Assembly: GCF_022414535.1 (NCBI RefSeq)
Contig: NZ_JADWYM010000032.1
Location: 1 to 64,000 of the forward strand
Reading direction: 5' to 3'
Length of the DNA stretch: 64,000 bases
Source: Streptomyces sp. MUM 2J
Lineage (GTDB): Bacteria; Actinomycetota; Actinomycetes; Streptomycetales; Streptomycetaceae
Positions 1 through 8,859 of the stretch are shown here, piece after piece; position 1 is the first letter of the stretch; each line of letters opens with the position of its first letter. The notes beneath the pieces were generated by a model, which was not told where the DNA came from, did not search any database, and saw nothing but the letters and a program-made list of their open reading frames with translations. The translations under genes were made by a program, and so were the position numbers.

Positions 1-1161
1 CGGGGGTGGCGGTCGCGGGTGCGGCGGCGGCTCCGGCGGCGCAGGCGGCACCGGTCTCGCGGGCCGCCCCCCACGGCCGATGTCCCCGCCTCCGCCCCCG
101 ACCCCGCTCCCACCCCGGGCTCGGACTCCGGTTCCGGTTCCGCCCCGCAGGCCCTTCGCACCGCGACCCGGGTCGACCTCCCCGCCCAGCCGCCGGCACC
201 CCTGCCCTTCGTCGGTTCGCGTCCCCCCACCTATGACGCCGAGCCCACCGCCCTGCCCGCCGCCGACCCCGACGAACTGGGCGAGCTGGTGGCGGACACC
301 GTGCTGGACGGGGCGCGGTACGGGGCCTGCGCGCTGCGGGCGGTGTCGGTGCGGGGCGATTCCGCGCGCTACCGGGGTGAGCTGCGCCGGGACTCGCTGC
401 TGACCGCCCGGTTCGGGACGGGGGAGCAGGCACTGGTGCTGGTCGCGATGGCGACCGGCGCGCGGGCGACCGCCGGGGCGCACCGCGCGGCCGCGGAGGC
501 GTGCCGGTGGATCGGCCGGGCCGTGGGGCGCAGCCACGCCCGGCTCGCCGAGGACGTCCGGGCCGCCCGTCGCGGCGACCTCAAGTCGGGGCTGCACCGC
601 CTCACCGACCGCAGCCTCAAACGGCTCCGCGCCAGCGCCGCCGAGCAGGGGCTGAATCCGGAGGAGTACGCGGCCACCCTGCGCTGCCTGCTGCTGCCCG
701 CCGACCCTGAGTGCCGGGTGCGGGTCTTCTTCGGTGTCGGCGCCGGCGGCCTGTTCCGCCTGCGGGACGGCGCCTGGCGGGACATCGAACCGCCGGTCGG
801 TGAGGTCGCCGGCGAGCCGGTCGTCGGCTTCGGCTCACCACCGGCGGAGACCCCCGAGGGCGACCGCCTCACCATGGACCTCGGCGTCCCGACGCCCCCG
901 AGTCCGTACGAGCCGGCCCCGGAGCCACCGCGCGAGCCGTTCCGGTTCCGCGCCTCCGTGGCCCGTCCGGGTGATGTGCTGCTGATGTGCACGGCGGGTC
1001 TCGCCGAACCCCTGCGCGGCGAGTCCGAGCTGTGCCGGTACCTGGCGGCACGGTGGTCGGCGCCCGCCCCGCCCGGCCTCGCCGCCTATCTCTCGGACGC
1101 CCAGGTCCGGGTGAAGGGGTACGCCGACGACCGCACGGCCGCCGCCCTGTGGGAGGCGTGA
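1..1161 (+). CDS. PP2C-like protein, probable pseudophosphatase (5' end outside window)
   Basis: The frame is open back to the first base, so the true start is probably upstream; the GTG at 19 is the first internal candidate. After a Pro/Arg-rich N-terminus the protein resembles the PP2C Ser/Thr phosphatase fold, ending with DDRTAAAL, the counterpart of the usual DNxT element. The acidic metal-binding motifs look lost: the VADGMGG-type motif reads VAMATGA (about nt 442-462) and the CSDGL-type motif reads CTAGL (about nt 988-1002). I therefore infer an inactive or non-canonical PP2C fold, perhaps a binding partner in phosphosignalling. About 600 bases downstream lies an anti-sigma-type ATPase, a common partner class. 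Fold assignment is moderate; catalytic loss is read directly but depends on my alignment. Confidence 0.6.
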   Translation, partial: RGWRSRVRRRLRRRRRHRSRGPPPTADVPASAPDPAPTPGSDSGSGSAPQALRTATRVDLPAQPPAPLPFVGSRPPTYDAEPTALPAADPDELGELVADTVLDGARYGACALRAVSVRGDSARYRGELRRDSLLTARFGTGEQALVLVAMATGARATAGAHRAAAEACRWIGRAVGRSHARLAEDVRAARRGDLKSGLHRLTDRSLKRLRASAAEQGLNPEEYAATLRCLLLPADPECRVRVFFGVGAGGLFRLRDGAWRDIEPPVGEVAGEPVVGFGSPPAETPEGDRLTMDLGVPTPPSPYEPAPEPPREPFRFRASVARPGDVLLMCTAGLAEPLRGESELCRYLAARWSAPAPPGLAAYLSDAQVRVKGYADDRTAAALWEA

Positions 1162-1796
1162 CCGCGCCCGCCGTGGGCTGACGGATGCACACGGTCCGCC
1201 TGGGGGCGAATTCCGGCCAACTTCGCCTTGGGCGCCGGGGTCGTCGAGCCCGAGTGGTGTTGCTCCGACGACAGGGGGTGACCGTACGTGGCCGCGGCCC
1301 GGCGCCGGCGGCCACGCACCCGCGTCCGCGGGCGGCTGCCGGAGGGGCGGGCGCGTACGGCGGTTTCGTCAGGGCGGGGTCGGCCGTTCGCCCCATTTCC
1401 GGCGGCCGGGGCGGTCCGGGGCGCCTAGGCGCCCCATGGACGGGGAGGGCGGGTTGTCCGCCGGGTGCGGCAGCCGCGGCGCCGATCGTCCCCTCCGGGG
1501 CCGTTCGGCTTCCCGCGTGGCCCCTTCGGACCGTGGCGGCCCCGGCGGCCTCTCCTGCGGCGCGTTCCGGCCGCGGAGGCCGTGCGGACATCTGCGCGGA
1601 ACCTCGCGGACACCTGTTCGCAGCGCTGTCGCGGGCGTCCCGCACGTGGCCGAACACCTGGTCGTTGACGGTTCGACATGACTGCCGCCGGGGTGACGGG
1701 GCAAGCATCCCCGTGAACGTGTTCGAGCAGGAGGGGACCGACATCGGCACGCGGGCGGGGGTCATGAAGAGGCAGGCACGAGGAAGCGGGCCGATC
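1162..1796. other. long intergenic region, no gene recognised
   Basis: About 635 bases separate the PP2C-like gene from the ATPase gene. Open frames here on both strands are low-complexity Arg/Pro/Gly shadows. A purine-rich stretch AGGAGGGGACC near 1727-1737 resembles a ribosome binding site, but no good start codon follows at normal distance. I see no clear promoter or RNA gene. Confidence 0.4.
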
Positions 1797-2258
1797 ATGT
1801 TCGGGGCCACCTCGACACAGACGCAGGCGCAGACGGCGGTGGGCGGGACAGGGCCGGCCCCCGACCGGCCGGGGTCGCCCCGGCTGGAGCGCCGGATCGC
1901 GCGGGCCGACCTGAAGGGGGTGCCCGAGGTGCGCCGGGCGCTGCGCGAGCTGCTGCGGCACTGGGGGAGGCCGGGGCGCTCGGAGACGGCGGAACTGCTC
2001 ACCAGCGAACTGGTCACCAACGCCCTGGTGCACACCGACCGCGACGCGGTCCTGACCGCCGTCGTCGGCCCCGGCACCCTGCGGGTGGAGGTGCGGGACT
2101 TCACGGCGCGCAGACCCCGGCTGCGCGTACCGGTCCCCGACGACGGTACGCACGGCCGGGGTCTGCTGCTGGTGCAGTGCCTCGCGGACGCCTGGGGCGT
2201 GACGGCGCACGGGACGGGCAAGGTGGTCTGGTTCGAGATGGCCGCCGGACCCGGATGA
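1797..2258 (+). CDS. ATP-binding anti-sigma-factor-type regulatory protein (HATPase_c_2)
   Basis: This encodes a small GHKL ATPase of the RsbW/SpoIIAB-like class that is numerous in Streptomyces and usually acts as an anti-sigma kinase or a partner of SpoIIE/PP2C phosphatases. The N-box ELVTNALVHT and the glycine-rich lid DDGTHGRGLLLVQ are clear. At 153 residues the length fits a single-domain protein. I chose ATG 1797 because AGGAAG lies 10 bases upstream; ATG 1764 in the same frame is an alternative adding 11 residues. A perfect hairpin follows the stop. The target sigma factor cannot be told from sequence. Confidence 0.75.
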   Translation: MFGATSTQTQAQTAVGGTGPAPDRPGSPRLERRIARADLKGVPEVRRALRELLRHWGRPGRSETAELLTSELVTNALVHTDRDAVLTAVVGPGTLRVEVRDFTARRPRLRVPVPDDGTHGRGLLLVQCLADAWGVTAHGTGKVVWFEMAAGPG

Positions 2259-2275
2259 TCGGGGCCCGCGGCAAC

Positions 2276-2317
2276 GGGAAGGGGGCGCGGCAGTCGTGCG
2301 CGCCGCGCCCCCTTCCC
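2276..2317. terminator. perfect 15-bp hairpin between convergent genes
   Basis: GGGAAGGGGGCGCGG at 2276-2290 pairs exactly with 2303-2317 around a 12-base loop. It lies between the end of the ATPase gene and the end of the DUF2637 gene, so it can serve both as a bidirectional terminator. There is no U-tract, as is usual in Streptomyces. Confidence 0.75.
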
Positions 2318-2354
2318 ATGACGGCCGGTCCCGTCCCGCCCTTGCCCCGGAGTT

Positions 2355-3398
2355 CTAACCGAACTGCTGCTCCAGATCCTTGAGCTTGCGCTCCAGGGAG
2401 TCGAGGCGCGGCAGTGCCTGGGTGTCGTCCTCCGCGGTGAGGTCCACGGTGACCGCGTCAGAACCCCTCCGTACGGGCTGGAGGGAGGGACGTGAGCGTA
2501 CGGGCAGCTGTTCCGGCGAGGATATGGCGGGCTCCGCTGAGACCCGTTCCGAGTCCCGCTCCACCGAGTGCACCTCCACCTCGCGGCCGGTGCCCCGGCC
2601 GACGAAGCCGCGGTGGCCGCGGCTGATCGCCTTGAGCTGGGCCCGCTCCACGCGCTCCTTCTCGCGGCGCAGGCGGCGTGTCTCCTCCTTCTGACGCTTG
2701 TCCTCGCGTACCTCGTCCACGGCCTCGTCCAGGCTGCGCACGCCCTCCAGGAGCATCAGGGACCAGGCCCTGTAGGTCTCGCGCGGCGCCCTCAGCCAGC
2801 GCACGATGCGGATCTGCGGCAGCGGACGCGGGATCAGGCCCTGCTCACGCAGTGCCGCCCGGCGGGTCTGCTTCAGCGCCCGGTCGAACAGCACCGCGGC
2901 CGACAGCGACATGCCCGCGAAGAAGTGCGGGGCGCCCGCGTGCCCGAGGCCGCGCGGCGCGTGGACCCAGTTGAACCAGGCCGCGGCGCCCGCGAACGTC
3001 CACACGAGTATGCGCGAGCCGAGTGCGGCGTCACCGTGGCTGGCCTCACGCACGGCGAGCACGGAGCAGAACATCGCCGCGCCGTCCAGGCCGAACGGCA
3101 CCAGGTACTCCCAGCCGCCGGTCAGGTTCAGGTTCTGCTGGCCGAAGCCGACCAGACCGTGGAAGGACAGTGCCGCTGCCACCGCCGCACAGCAGAACAG
3201 CAGGACGTAGGAGGCGGTGCCGTAGATGGCCTCCTTGCGCCTGCGGCGTTCCTCCGCGCGCTCCCACGAGTCCTCCGTCTTCGCGTGCTCCCCGGAGGAG
3301 CGCTTGCCGCGCGCGAGCACCGCCACCGCCGCCAGCATGCCCAGGAGCAGTACGGCGCCCGGAAGCAGCCAGTTCAGCGATATGTCGGTCAGTCTCAT
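2355..3398 (-). CDS. DUF2637 multi-pass membrane protein
   Basis: A 347-residue membrane protein with four hydrophobic segments: near the N-terminus (LNWLLPGAVLLLGMLAAV), then about residues 60-85, 95-120 and 130-150. A charged coiled-coil stretch (DKRQKEETRRLRREKERVER) and a polar tail follow. The membrane part matches DUF2637, related to SpdB spread proteins of actinobacterial plasmids and also found on chromosomes. ATG 3398 is preferred over the longer frame starting at 3455 because AAGGGACC lies just upstream and the added residues look non-coding. Nothing nearby suggests an integrative element. The function is unknown. Confidence 0.7.
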   Translation of the reverse strand: MRLTDISLNWLLPGAVLLLGMLAAVAVLARGKRSSGEHAKTEDSWERAEERRRRKEAIYGTASYVLLFCCAAVAAALSFHGLVGFGQQNLNLTGGWEYLVPFGLDGAAMFCSVLAVREASHGDAALGSRILVWTFAGAAAWFNWVHAPRGLGHAGAPHFFAGMSLSAAVLFDRALKQTRRAALREQGLIPRPLPQIRIVRWLRAPRETYRAWSLMLLEGVRSLDEAVDEVREDKRQKEETRRLRREKERVERAQLKAISRGHRGFVGRGTGREVEVHSVERDSERVSAEPAISSPEQLPVRSRPSLQPVRRGSDAVTVDLTAEDDTQALPRLDSLERKLKDLEQQFG

Positions 3399-3950
3399 CT
3401 GGGGTCCCTTGCATTGGGATAGGGCGTAACGCCCGCCATAGTGGCCCAATCCCACCGGCCCTCAGGGGGTTTCGGGGCAAGAGGCCGCCAAGGAGGTGCA
3501 AGGGGATGCCCAGGGCAGCGTTCTGCTCGAACTGCCGCTTGAGGGGCGGGAGTTGAGTTCGAATAAGAATACCCGCAGGGGTGGTTCCACGGAAAGTTCC
3601 TGCGGCGGGTGAGGAAAATGTGAAACGGCTGTGACCTGTCGGCTGTCCTGTCCACGACGATCTTACGGGACGTCTGCCCGTGGACGGGCCCGATCGGGCT
3701 CCTTCGTACGGATTCTGAGGTTGTCTCAAGTGCATCGGTGCTCACGCGGCTTGGGTGTGCGGCCCGGTTCGCGCACGGCCGGGCGCGCGGGGCCTGCCGG
3801 ACGGCCCCCGGGGAGTCCTCGATAAGGTAAACCTTGCCTTATCTGGCTGGGGTGGGGTTTGAACCGGGCGGTTCTCCGCCTATCGTGCTTGACGGCCGAG
3901 TGACAACCCGTCGTAATGACCCCAAGTACTGACAAGCCGGAGGAGGACCC
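3399..3950. other. divergent intergenic region with iron-box-like site
   Basis: These 552 bases separate the divergent DUF2637 and GntR genes. The part near the DUF2637 start is locally AT-richer. The region contains an iron-box-like palindrome at 3823-3841 and, for the GntR gene, a TTGACG at 3889-3894 with TAATGA about 19 bases later. No convincing gene was seen. Confidence 0.5.
3823..3841. promoter_or_regulatory. iron-box-like palindrome (DmdR/IdeR type)
   Basis: TAAGGTAAACCTTGCCTTA fits the actinobacterial DmdR/IdeR/DtxR operator TWAGGTWAGSCTWACCTWA at 17 of 19 positions by my count. It lies 109 bases before the GTG of the GntR gene and on its side of the divergent region. It ends about 47 bases before the TTGACG box at 3889, so it does not overlap that promoter. 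TAAGGT within it could itself be a -10 box. No siderophore gene is adjacent. Confidence 0.6.
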
Positions 3951-4757
3951 GTGAGACAGGGGGCGCAGGGCTCCACCGGAACGGGGATCCCCGCTGCGCG
4001 TGAGCGTCCCGCACAGGTGCCGGTGCAGCCGTGCGCCGCGGACGCCGACACCGTGGGCGGCCGGCAGCGGGCGGTGGACGCCGACGGCGCCCGAGGTGAG
4101 CACACGCACAGTGAGCAGCCGGTTCCGCGGCCGGCCGTGCAGCGGTCGTCGGTCCGCGGGCAGATCCTCGACGCGCTGCGCACCGCGCTCGTGGCGGGGG
4201 AGCTGCGGCCCGGCGAGGTGTACTCCGCGCCCGCGCTCGGCGAGCGCTTCGGCGTCTCGGCGACGCCGGTCCGGGAGGCCATGCAGCAGCTGGCCCTCGA
4301 AGGTGCCGTCGAGGTCGTGCCCAACCGCGGCTTCCGGGTCGTCGAGCGCGACGCGCGGGAGCTGGCCGAGCTGGCGGAGGTGCGGGCGCTGATCGAGGTG
4401 CCGGTGATGCTGCGGCTGGCGCGGACCGTGCCGGTCGAGCGCTGGGCCGACCTGCGCCCGCTCGCCGAGGCGACCGTGCGCGCCGCGTCCTCCGGGTGCC
4501 GGGCCGCGTACGCCGAGTCCGACCGGGCCTTCCACCGGGCGCTGCTGGCCCTCGCGGGCAACGAACAGCTGGTCCGCATCGCCGACGATCTGCACCGGCG
4601 GGCGCAGTGGCCCCTGGTGGGCGGGCCGGTGCGCAACGGGCGCGCCGCCCTGCTGGCGGACGCGGCGGAGCACACGGCCCTGCTGGACGCGCTGACCGCC
4701 GGGGACCTGGACGTGGTGCGGGTACTGGTCGGGGAGCACTTCGCCGGCGTGGCCTGA
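3951..4757 (+). CDS. GntR-family (FCD/FadR subfamily) transcriptional regulator
   Basis: A 268-residue regulator with an unusual 65-residue low-complexity N-terminal extension, then a GntR winged helix (VRGQILDALRTALVAGELRPG, then ALGERFGVSATPVREAM) and an all-helical FCD effector domain (acidic and His residues in ESDRAFHRALL and EHTALLDAL). FCD regulators usually sense small organic acids through a metal-bound site. The GTG start has an excellent ribosome site, GGAGGAGG, 5-6 bases upstream. The iron-box-like palindrome upstream suggests iron-dependent expression. No target operon is evident nearby, so the ligand is unknown. Confidence 0.85.
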   Translation: MRQGAQGSTGTGIPAARERPAQVPVQPCAADADTVGGRQRAVDADGARGEHTHSEQPVPRPAVQRSSVRGQILDALRTALVAGELRPGEVYSAPALGERFGVSATPVREAMQQLALEGAVEVVPNRGFRVVERDARELAELAEVRALIEVPVMLRLARTVPVERWADLRPLAEATVRAASSGCRAAYAESDRAFHRALLALAGNEQLVRIADDLHRRAQWPLVGGPVRNGRAALLADAAEHTALLDALTAGDLDVVRVLVGEHFAGVA

Positions 4758-5021
4758 GCACCTTCACCCGGACGCCGGGACGCGCCGGCTGCCCGGCGCC
4801 TCCGCCCGGCAACGGCGCCGACACCGGAGCGTCCACGCCGGATCCCGTCGGGGCGCCCCGCGCGCCCCGCGCGCACAGCGGCACACGCGACGCGCGGCTC
4901 ACCGCGTACACGGGGCACGCGGCACACGCCACTCGCGCCGCACGCAACACGCGACCTGGCCCCGCACGCCGCACGCGACCGTGTCCGGCCGTCATCGCGC
5001 GGCCGCGCCGCCGCCGGCATG

Positions 5022-5810
5022 TCACGCCGTCGCCGACGTCGTCCCCGTCGCCGGTGGGGCCAGCTGCCGGGCCAGCCAGGTCGGCACGCCGCCGAGCAGA
5101 CGGAACAGCCGGCGGGCCTCCTCCCGGAGGCGGGATGCCTCGGGCTCCGTCTCCGTGTCCGCCAGGGACACCAGCGCCGGGGCCGTTCCCACCAGGTAGC
5201 CCAGTTCCTCGCGGATCCGCAGCGACTCGGCGAAGCCGTGCCGGGCCTCCGCCAACTCACCTTCACGCAAGGCGAGTCCGGCCAGATGGCGCCAGGTGAA
5301 GGACAGCAGGAGGGGGTCGGAACCCTCGGTGGCGCCCGCGTGGGCCCGGCGGTAGGCGGCGAGCGCGGCCTGCGGGGAGCGCGCCAGGTTCTCGGCGAGC
5401 AGACCGCGCCGGAAGTCCAGCAGGGCCCGCCCCGGAGCCCCCGGGGGGATCAGCGCCGCCGCCCGGCCCAGAGCGGCCCGCGCCTCGTCATCCCGGTCGC
5501 GCACGCCGAGCAGCGTGGCCGCATAGGCCACGTATCCGCGTTCACATGCCGCGGCGCCGCGTTCCTCGTCGCTGTGGGCGAGGGCCTCGGCGGTGCGCAG
5601 AGCGTCCTCGGCGTCCTCCCAGCCCTGCTCGGTGTACAGGCACCGTTCCGTCAGCAGTGCGGCCCGCTGCAGCGCCGCGGCCGGCGTGGCCGGTGTCAGC
5701 AGAGCTGCCGCATCGACCCAGCAGGCGCGTGAGCGCAGCCGCCACACCGCGGTCTGGAGCGGATCGTCACCGGCGGTCGTTCCCGAACCAGACATGGCGG
5801 TGTACGCCAC
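5022..5810 (-). CDS. TPR-like helical-repeat protein of unknown function
   Basis: A 262-residue Ala/Leu/Arg-rich protein made of repeated helical hairpins, for example AALLTERCLYTEQGWEDA, RAALGRAAALIPPGAPG, AALAAYRRAHAGA and ELAEARHGFAESLRI, which look like degenerate tetratricopeptide repeats. No enzyme motif, signal peptide or membrane segment is seen. I chose GTG 5810 because GGGAGG sits five bases upstream; ATG 5795 is an alternative with no Shine-Dalgarno. It lies convergent to the GntR gene and downstream of pucR on the same strand with a gap of about 130 bases. A scaffold role is plausible but not shown. Confidence 0.65.
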   Translation of the reverse strand: MAYTAMSGSGTTAGDDPLQTAVWRLRSRACWVDAAALLTPATPAAALQRAALLTERCLYTEQGWEDAEDALRTAEALAHSDEERGAAACERGYVAYAATLLGVRDRDDEARAALGRAAALIPPGAPGRALLDFRRGLLAENLARSPQAALAAYRRAHAGATEGSDPLLLSFTWRHLAGLALREGELAEARHGFAESLRIREELGYLVGTAPALVSLADTETEPEASRLREEARRLFRLLGGVPTWLARQLAPPATGTTSATA

Positions 5811-5937
5811 GTTGCCCTCCCCGAGCACGCCATCGAGCTTTGAGTGGTGGCGGCATTCCAGCACCAATGATGGCGCCCGGCCAAGGGGGTGGGTGAAGGA
5901 TTTCACAAAGTCGTGGGGCTTCGGGGCGCTTCGGGTT

Positions 5938-7611
5938 TCAGCTCATGCGCAGTGCCAGGAAGAAGTCCAGCTTGTCCTCCAGCCGCGAGAGGTCACGACC
6001 CGTCAACTGCTCGATTCGCCCGACCCGGTAGCGCAGCGTGTTGACGTGCAGGTGGAGCCGGGAGGCGCAGCGCGTCCAGGAGCCGTCGCAGTCCAGGAAG
6101 GCTTCGAGGGTCGGGATGAGCTCGGCGCGGTGGCGGCGGTCGTAGTCGCGCAGCGGGTCCAGCAGGCGGGCGGTGAAGGCCCGCCGGACGTCGTCGGGGA
6201 CGAACGGCAGCAGCAGCACGTGCGAGGCGAGCTCCTGGTGGCCCGCGGCGCAGACGCGGCCCGGGCGCGCCGCCGCCACCCGGCGGGCGTGCCGGGCCTC
6301 CTCCAGCGCGCCGCGCAGGCCCTCCGCCGAGTGCACGGCCGCGCTGACGCCGAGGGTGAGCCGCCCGTCGCCGTCCAGGCCGGCCGACAGCGGATCCCGT
6401 ACGGACCGCAGCAGCTGATCGGCGAGGACCCCGGTCTCCGAGCCGTCGTGCTCGGCGGAGACGGCCGGCAGCGGCACCAGGGCGATGGCCTCGTCGCCGG
6501 TGTGCGCCACCGCGATCCGGTCGGAGGGCTCGGGGCCGGTGGACAGCGGGTCGACGAGGACCTCCTCCAGCAGCGACTGGGCCACCGGGCCGCCGTCGGC
6601 CTCCCCGCCGTCCCAGTCGACGCGGGCCACGACCACCTGCCAGTGCGGGGCCGCGCCGAGGCCGGGCAGCAGCACCGGTGCGGCGACCCGGAGCCGGGCG
6701 GCGATCTCCGCGGGCGCGGCGCCCGTCTGCACCAGTTCCAGCACCTCCTGCGCGAGCCGCCGGCGCACGGTGCGGGCGGCGTCCCGCCGGTCCCGTTCGA
6801 CCGCGATCAGCTGGGTGACGCCCTGGAGCAGGTCGAGCCGCTCCTCGGGCCAGTCCGAGGCGTCGGCCTCGACGGCCAGCAGCCAGTCCGACAGGACCGT
6901 CCCCCGGGTGTCGCGGGCGGCCTGCGGGGCGCGCCCGCCGCTGCGGATCGGGAAGAGCGAGTACGCGGTCGTGCCCAGGGTGACCCGGTGCGGGCCGCGG
7001 CGCCCGCTGCGGGACGCCGCCAGGTGCTCGGCCGCGAGCTGAGCGCACGTCTCGCCGGGCAGTGCCGGGCCCTCCACCTTCGGGCCCGCGATCAGCCGGC
7101 CGGTGGGGGACAGCACCCAGGCCCGCAGGTCCAGGTCGGAGCCGAGCAGGTCCAGGACCACGTCCGGGCCGCCGCCCGCCGGACCGGAGGTCATCATCCG
7201 CCGGTGCCGGTCGACGACCGCCGCCAGGTCCCCGGCACGCTCGCCGCTGACCTGCCGGACGACATGCTCGGTGATCGTGGCGAACGCCACCGACTCGTGG
7301 ACGGCGAACAGCGGCAGGCGGTGTCTGGCGCACGCCGCCACCAGGTCGTCCGGGACGTCCCCGAGCTCCGCCTCGCCGGCCGCCAGCGCGGCCACGCCGG
7401 CCTGCACCAGGATCCGGACGAAGGGCTCGGAGTCGGCGGCGTCCCGTCGCCAGGCCAGGCCGGTGAGGACCAGCTCGCCGCCCGAGAGGTAGCGGCTCGG
7501 GTCCCGCAGATCGGTGGTCATCACGCCCCGCACGGTGCGGTCCAGCTCGTCCTCGCCGCCGAGCAGCCTGAGGCCCAGCGCGTCGGTGTCCAGCAGTGCG
7601 CGCAGCCGCAT
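5938..7611 (-). CDS. pucR: PucR-family transcriptional regulator, probable purine catabolism regulator
   Basis: A 557-residue protein with the PucR N-terminal domain (residues 1 to about 130, including SRYLSGGELVLTGLAW and LPLFAVHESVAFATI), a GGDEF-like central region and the C-terminal PucR helix-turn-helix (LEAFLDCDGSWTRCASRLHLHVNTLRYRV). PucR is the activator of purine genes in Bacillus, and PucR/CdaR relatives are numerous in actinobacteria. Here it diverges from the xanthine dehydrogenase operon across 354 bases, the classic arrangement for a pathway regulator. The ligand, perhaps a purine or ureide, is inferred from context only. Confidence 0.85.
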   Translation of the reverse strand: MRLRALLDTDALGLRLLGGEDELDRTVRGVMTTDLRDPSRYLSGGELVLTGLAWRRDAADSEPFVRILVQAGVAALAAGEAELGDVPDDLVAACARHRLPLFAVHESVAFATITEHVVRQVSGERAGDLAAVVDRHRRMMTSGPAGGGPDVVLDLLGSDLDLRAWVLSPTGRLIAGPKVEGPALPGETCAQLAAEHLAASRSGRRGPHRVTLGTTAYSLFPIRSGGRAPQAARDTRGTVLSDWLLAVEADASDWPEERLDLLQGVTQLIAVERDRRDAARTVRRRLAQEVLELVQTGAAPAEIAARLRVAAPVLLPGLGAAPHWQVVVARVDWDGGEADGGPVAQSLLEEVLVDPLSTGPEPSDRIAVAHTGDEAIALVPLPAVSAEHDGSETGVLADQLLRSVRDPLSAGLDGDGRLTLGVSAAVHSAEGLRGALEEARHARRVAAARPGRVCAAGHQELASHVLLLPFVPDDVRRAFTARLLDPLRDYDRRHRAELIPTLEAFLDCDGSWTRCASRLHLHVNTLRYRVGRIEQLTGRDLSRLEDKLDFFLALRMS

Positions 7612-7965
7612 TCTCGTCGCCGCCGTTCTCTGTCTCGAAATCTACGATCGGGATGGGGCCCTGAGGCGATCGGGCCGGCCCGGCGGGTGACCGCCGGGCG
7701 GAGGATGTCTGCGCGGCCGTGACCGGCCACGTCTCACGTTTCCACGGGAAAACGCAGAGGTTACGGATGGCCTCCGTTCATACGAATCTACAAGATGACC
7801 TCCCTGGCCAGCCAACTCCTTCATGGTTTCCGTGACTGACCCCGGTGGAGCACGGAGCGGTGTACTGACCCCACTCCGCGTAAACAGCACATGAACGAGC
7901 CGGGCCCGCCGCACACGGATTGGCTCAATCTGTACGACTCACGAGACGGAAGAAGAGAGCCGGTC
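7612..7965. other. pucR / xanthine dehydrogenase divergent promoter region
   Basis: The 354 bases between the divergent pucR and xanthine dehydrogenase genes have no gene of their own. A locally AT-richer core lies at 7735-7800. ACTGACCCC occurs twice on the + strand, at 7835-7843 and 7864-7872, 29 bases apart. TAGATT on the minus strand near 7640 could be a pucR -10 box. I could not fix the operator. Confidence 0.45.
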
Positions 7966-8859
7966 ATGGACTTCCTTCGCCCCGCCAGCTGGGGGGAGGC
8001 GCTCGCCGCCAAGGCAGAGCACCCCACCGCTGTGCCGATTGCGGGTGGCACCGACGTGATGGTCGAGATCAACTTCGACCACCGTCGGCCCGAGTACCTC
8101 TTGGACCTCAACCGCATCGGTGACCTCCAGGAGTGGGAGGTCGGCGAGGAGAGCGTACGGCTGGGCGCCTCCGTGCCGTACACGCGGATCATGGAGAATC
8201 TGCGCGCCGAGCTGCCGGGGCTGGCCCTCGCCTCGCACACGGTCGCCTCCCCGCAGATCCGCAACCGCGGCGGCGTCGGCGGCAATCTCGGCACCGCCTC
8301 CCCGGCCGGGGACGCCCACCCCGCCCTGCTGGCGGCCGGCGCCGAGGTCGAGGTCGAGTCGGCGGCCCGTGGCACCCGACTGATCCCGATCGACGACTTC
8401 TACACCGGCGTCAAGCGCAACGCGCTCCAGCCCGACGAGCTGATCCGCGCCGTGCACATCGCCAAGGCCGACGGCCCGCAGCAGTACTCCAAGGTCGGCA
8501 CCCGCAACGCCATGGTCATCGCCGTGTGCGCGTTCGGGCTCGCCCTGCACCCCGCGACCCGCACCGTGCGCACCGGCATCGGCTCTGCCGCGCCCACCCC
8601 GGTCCGGGCGAAGGCGGCCGAGGAGTTCCTCGACGCCGCGCTCGACGAGGGCGGCTTCTGGGACAACGGAAAGATCATCACCCCCTCGGTCGCCAAGCAG
8701 TTCGCCGAGCTGTGCTCGGCCGCCTGCAACCCGATCGACGACGTCCGGGGCACCGCGAGCTACCGCCGCCACGCGGTCGGCGTCATGGCCCGACGCACAC
8801 TGACCTGGACCTGGGAGTCGTACCGCGACACCCGCCGCGCCTCAAAGGGAGCTGCGTAA
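7966..8859 (+). CDS. xanthine dehydrogenase, FAD-binding subunit
   Basis: A 297-residue FAD subunit of the xanthine dehydrogenase family, which oxidises hypoxanthine and xanthine to urate. The FAD-binding motif VPIAGGTDVMVEI lies near the N-terminus and IRNRGGVGGNLGTASPAGD near residue 100, followed by a CODH-type flavoprotein C-terminal domain. I chose ATG 7966 (MDFLRPASW), where the family normally starts and which has GAAGAAGAGAG upstream, over the longer frame from 7891. The stop overlaps the start of the iron-sulfur subunit gene (TAATG), so translation is probably coupled. It is the first gene of the operon. Confidence 0.9.
   Translation: MDFLRPASWGEALAAKAEHPTAVPIAGGTDVMVEINFDHRRPEYLLDLNRIGDLQEWEVGEESVRLGASVPYTRIMENLRAELPGLALASHTVASPQIRNRGGVGGNLGTASPAGDAHPALLAAGAEVEVESAARGTRLIPIDDFYTGVKRNALQPDELIRAVHIAKADGPQQYSKVGTRNAMVIAVCAFGLALHPATRTVRTGIGSAAPTPVRAKAAEEFLDAALDEGGFWDNGKIITPSVAKQFAELCSAACNPIDDVRGTASYRRHAVGVMARRTLTWTWESYRDTRRASKGAA

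Noticed and set aside
869..2221. Long minus-strand open frame of 450 codons opposite the PP2C-like and ATPase genes
   Set aside because: It is antisense to two recognisable coding regions, is rich in Arg/Pro/Thr and has no domain; typical shadow in high-GC DNA.
2355..3398. DUF2637 gene as evidence of an integrated conjugative element
   Set aside because: No integrase, Rep, TraB/FtsK-like gene or attachment repeats are near; DUF2637 proteins also occur on chromosomes.
4758..5021. ACGCG-rich repeats as a possible small CRISPR or attachment site
   Set aside because: Units are irregular, have no spacers and no flanking duplication; simple GC-rich intergenic sequence.
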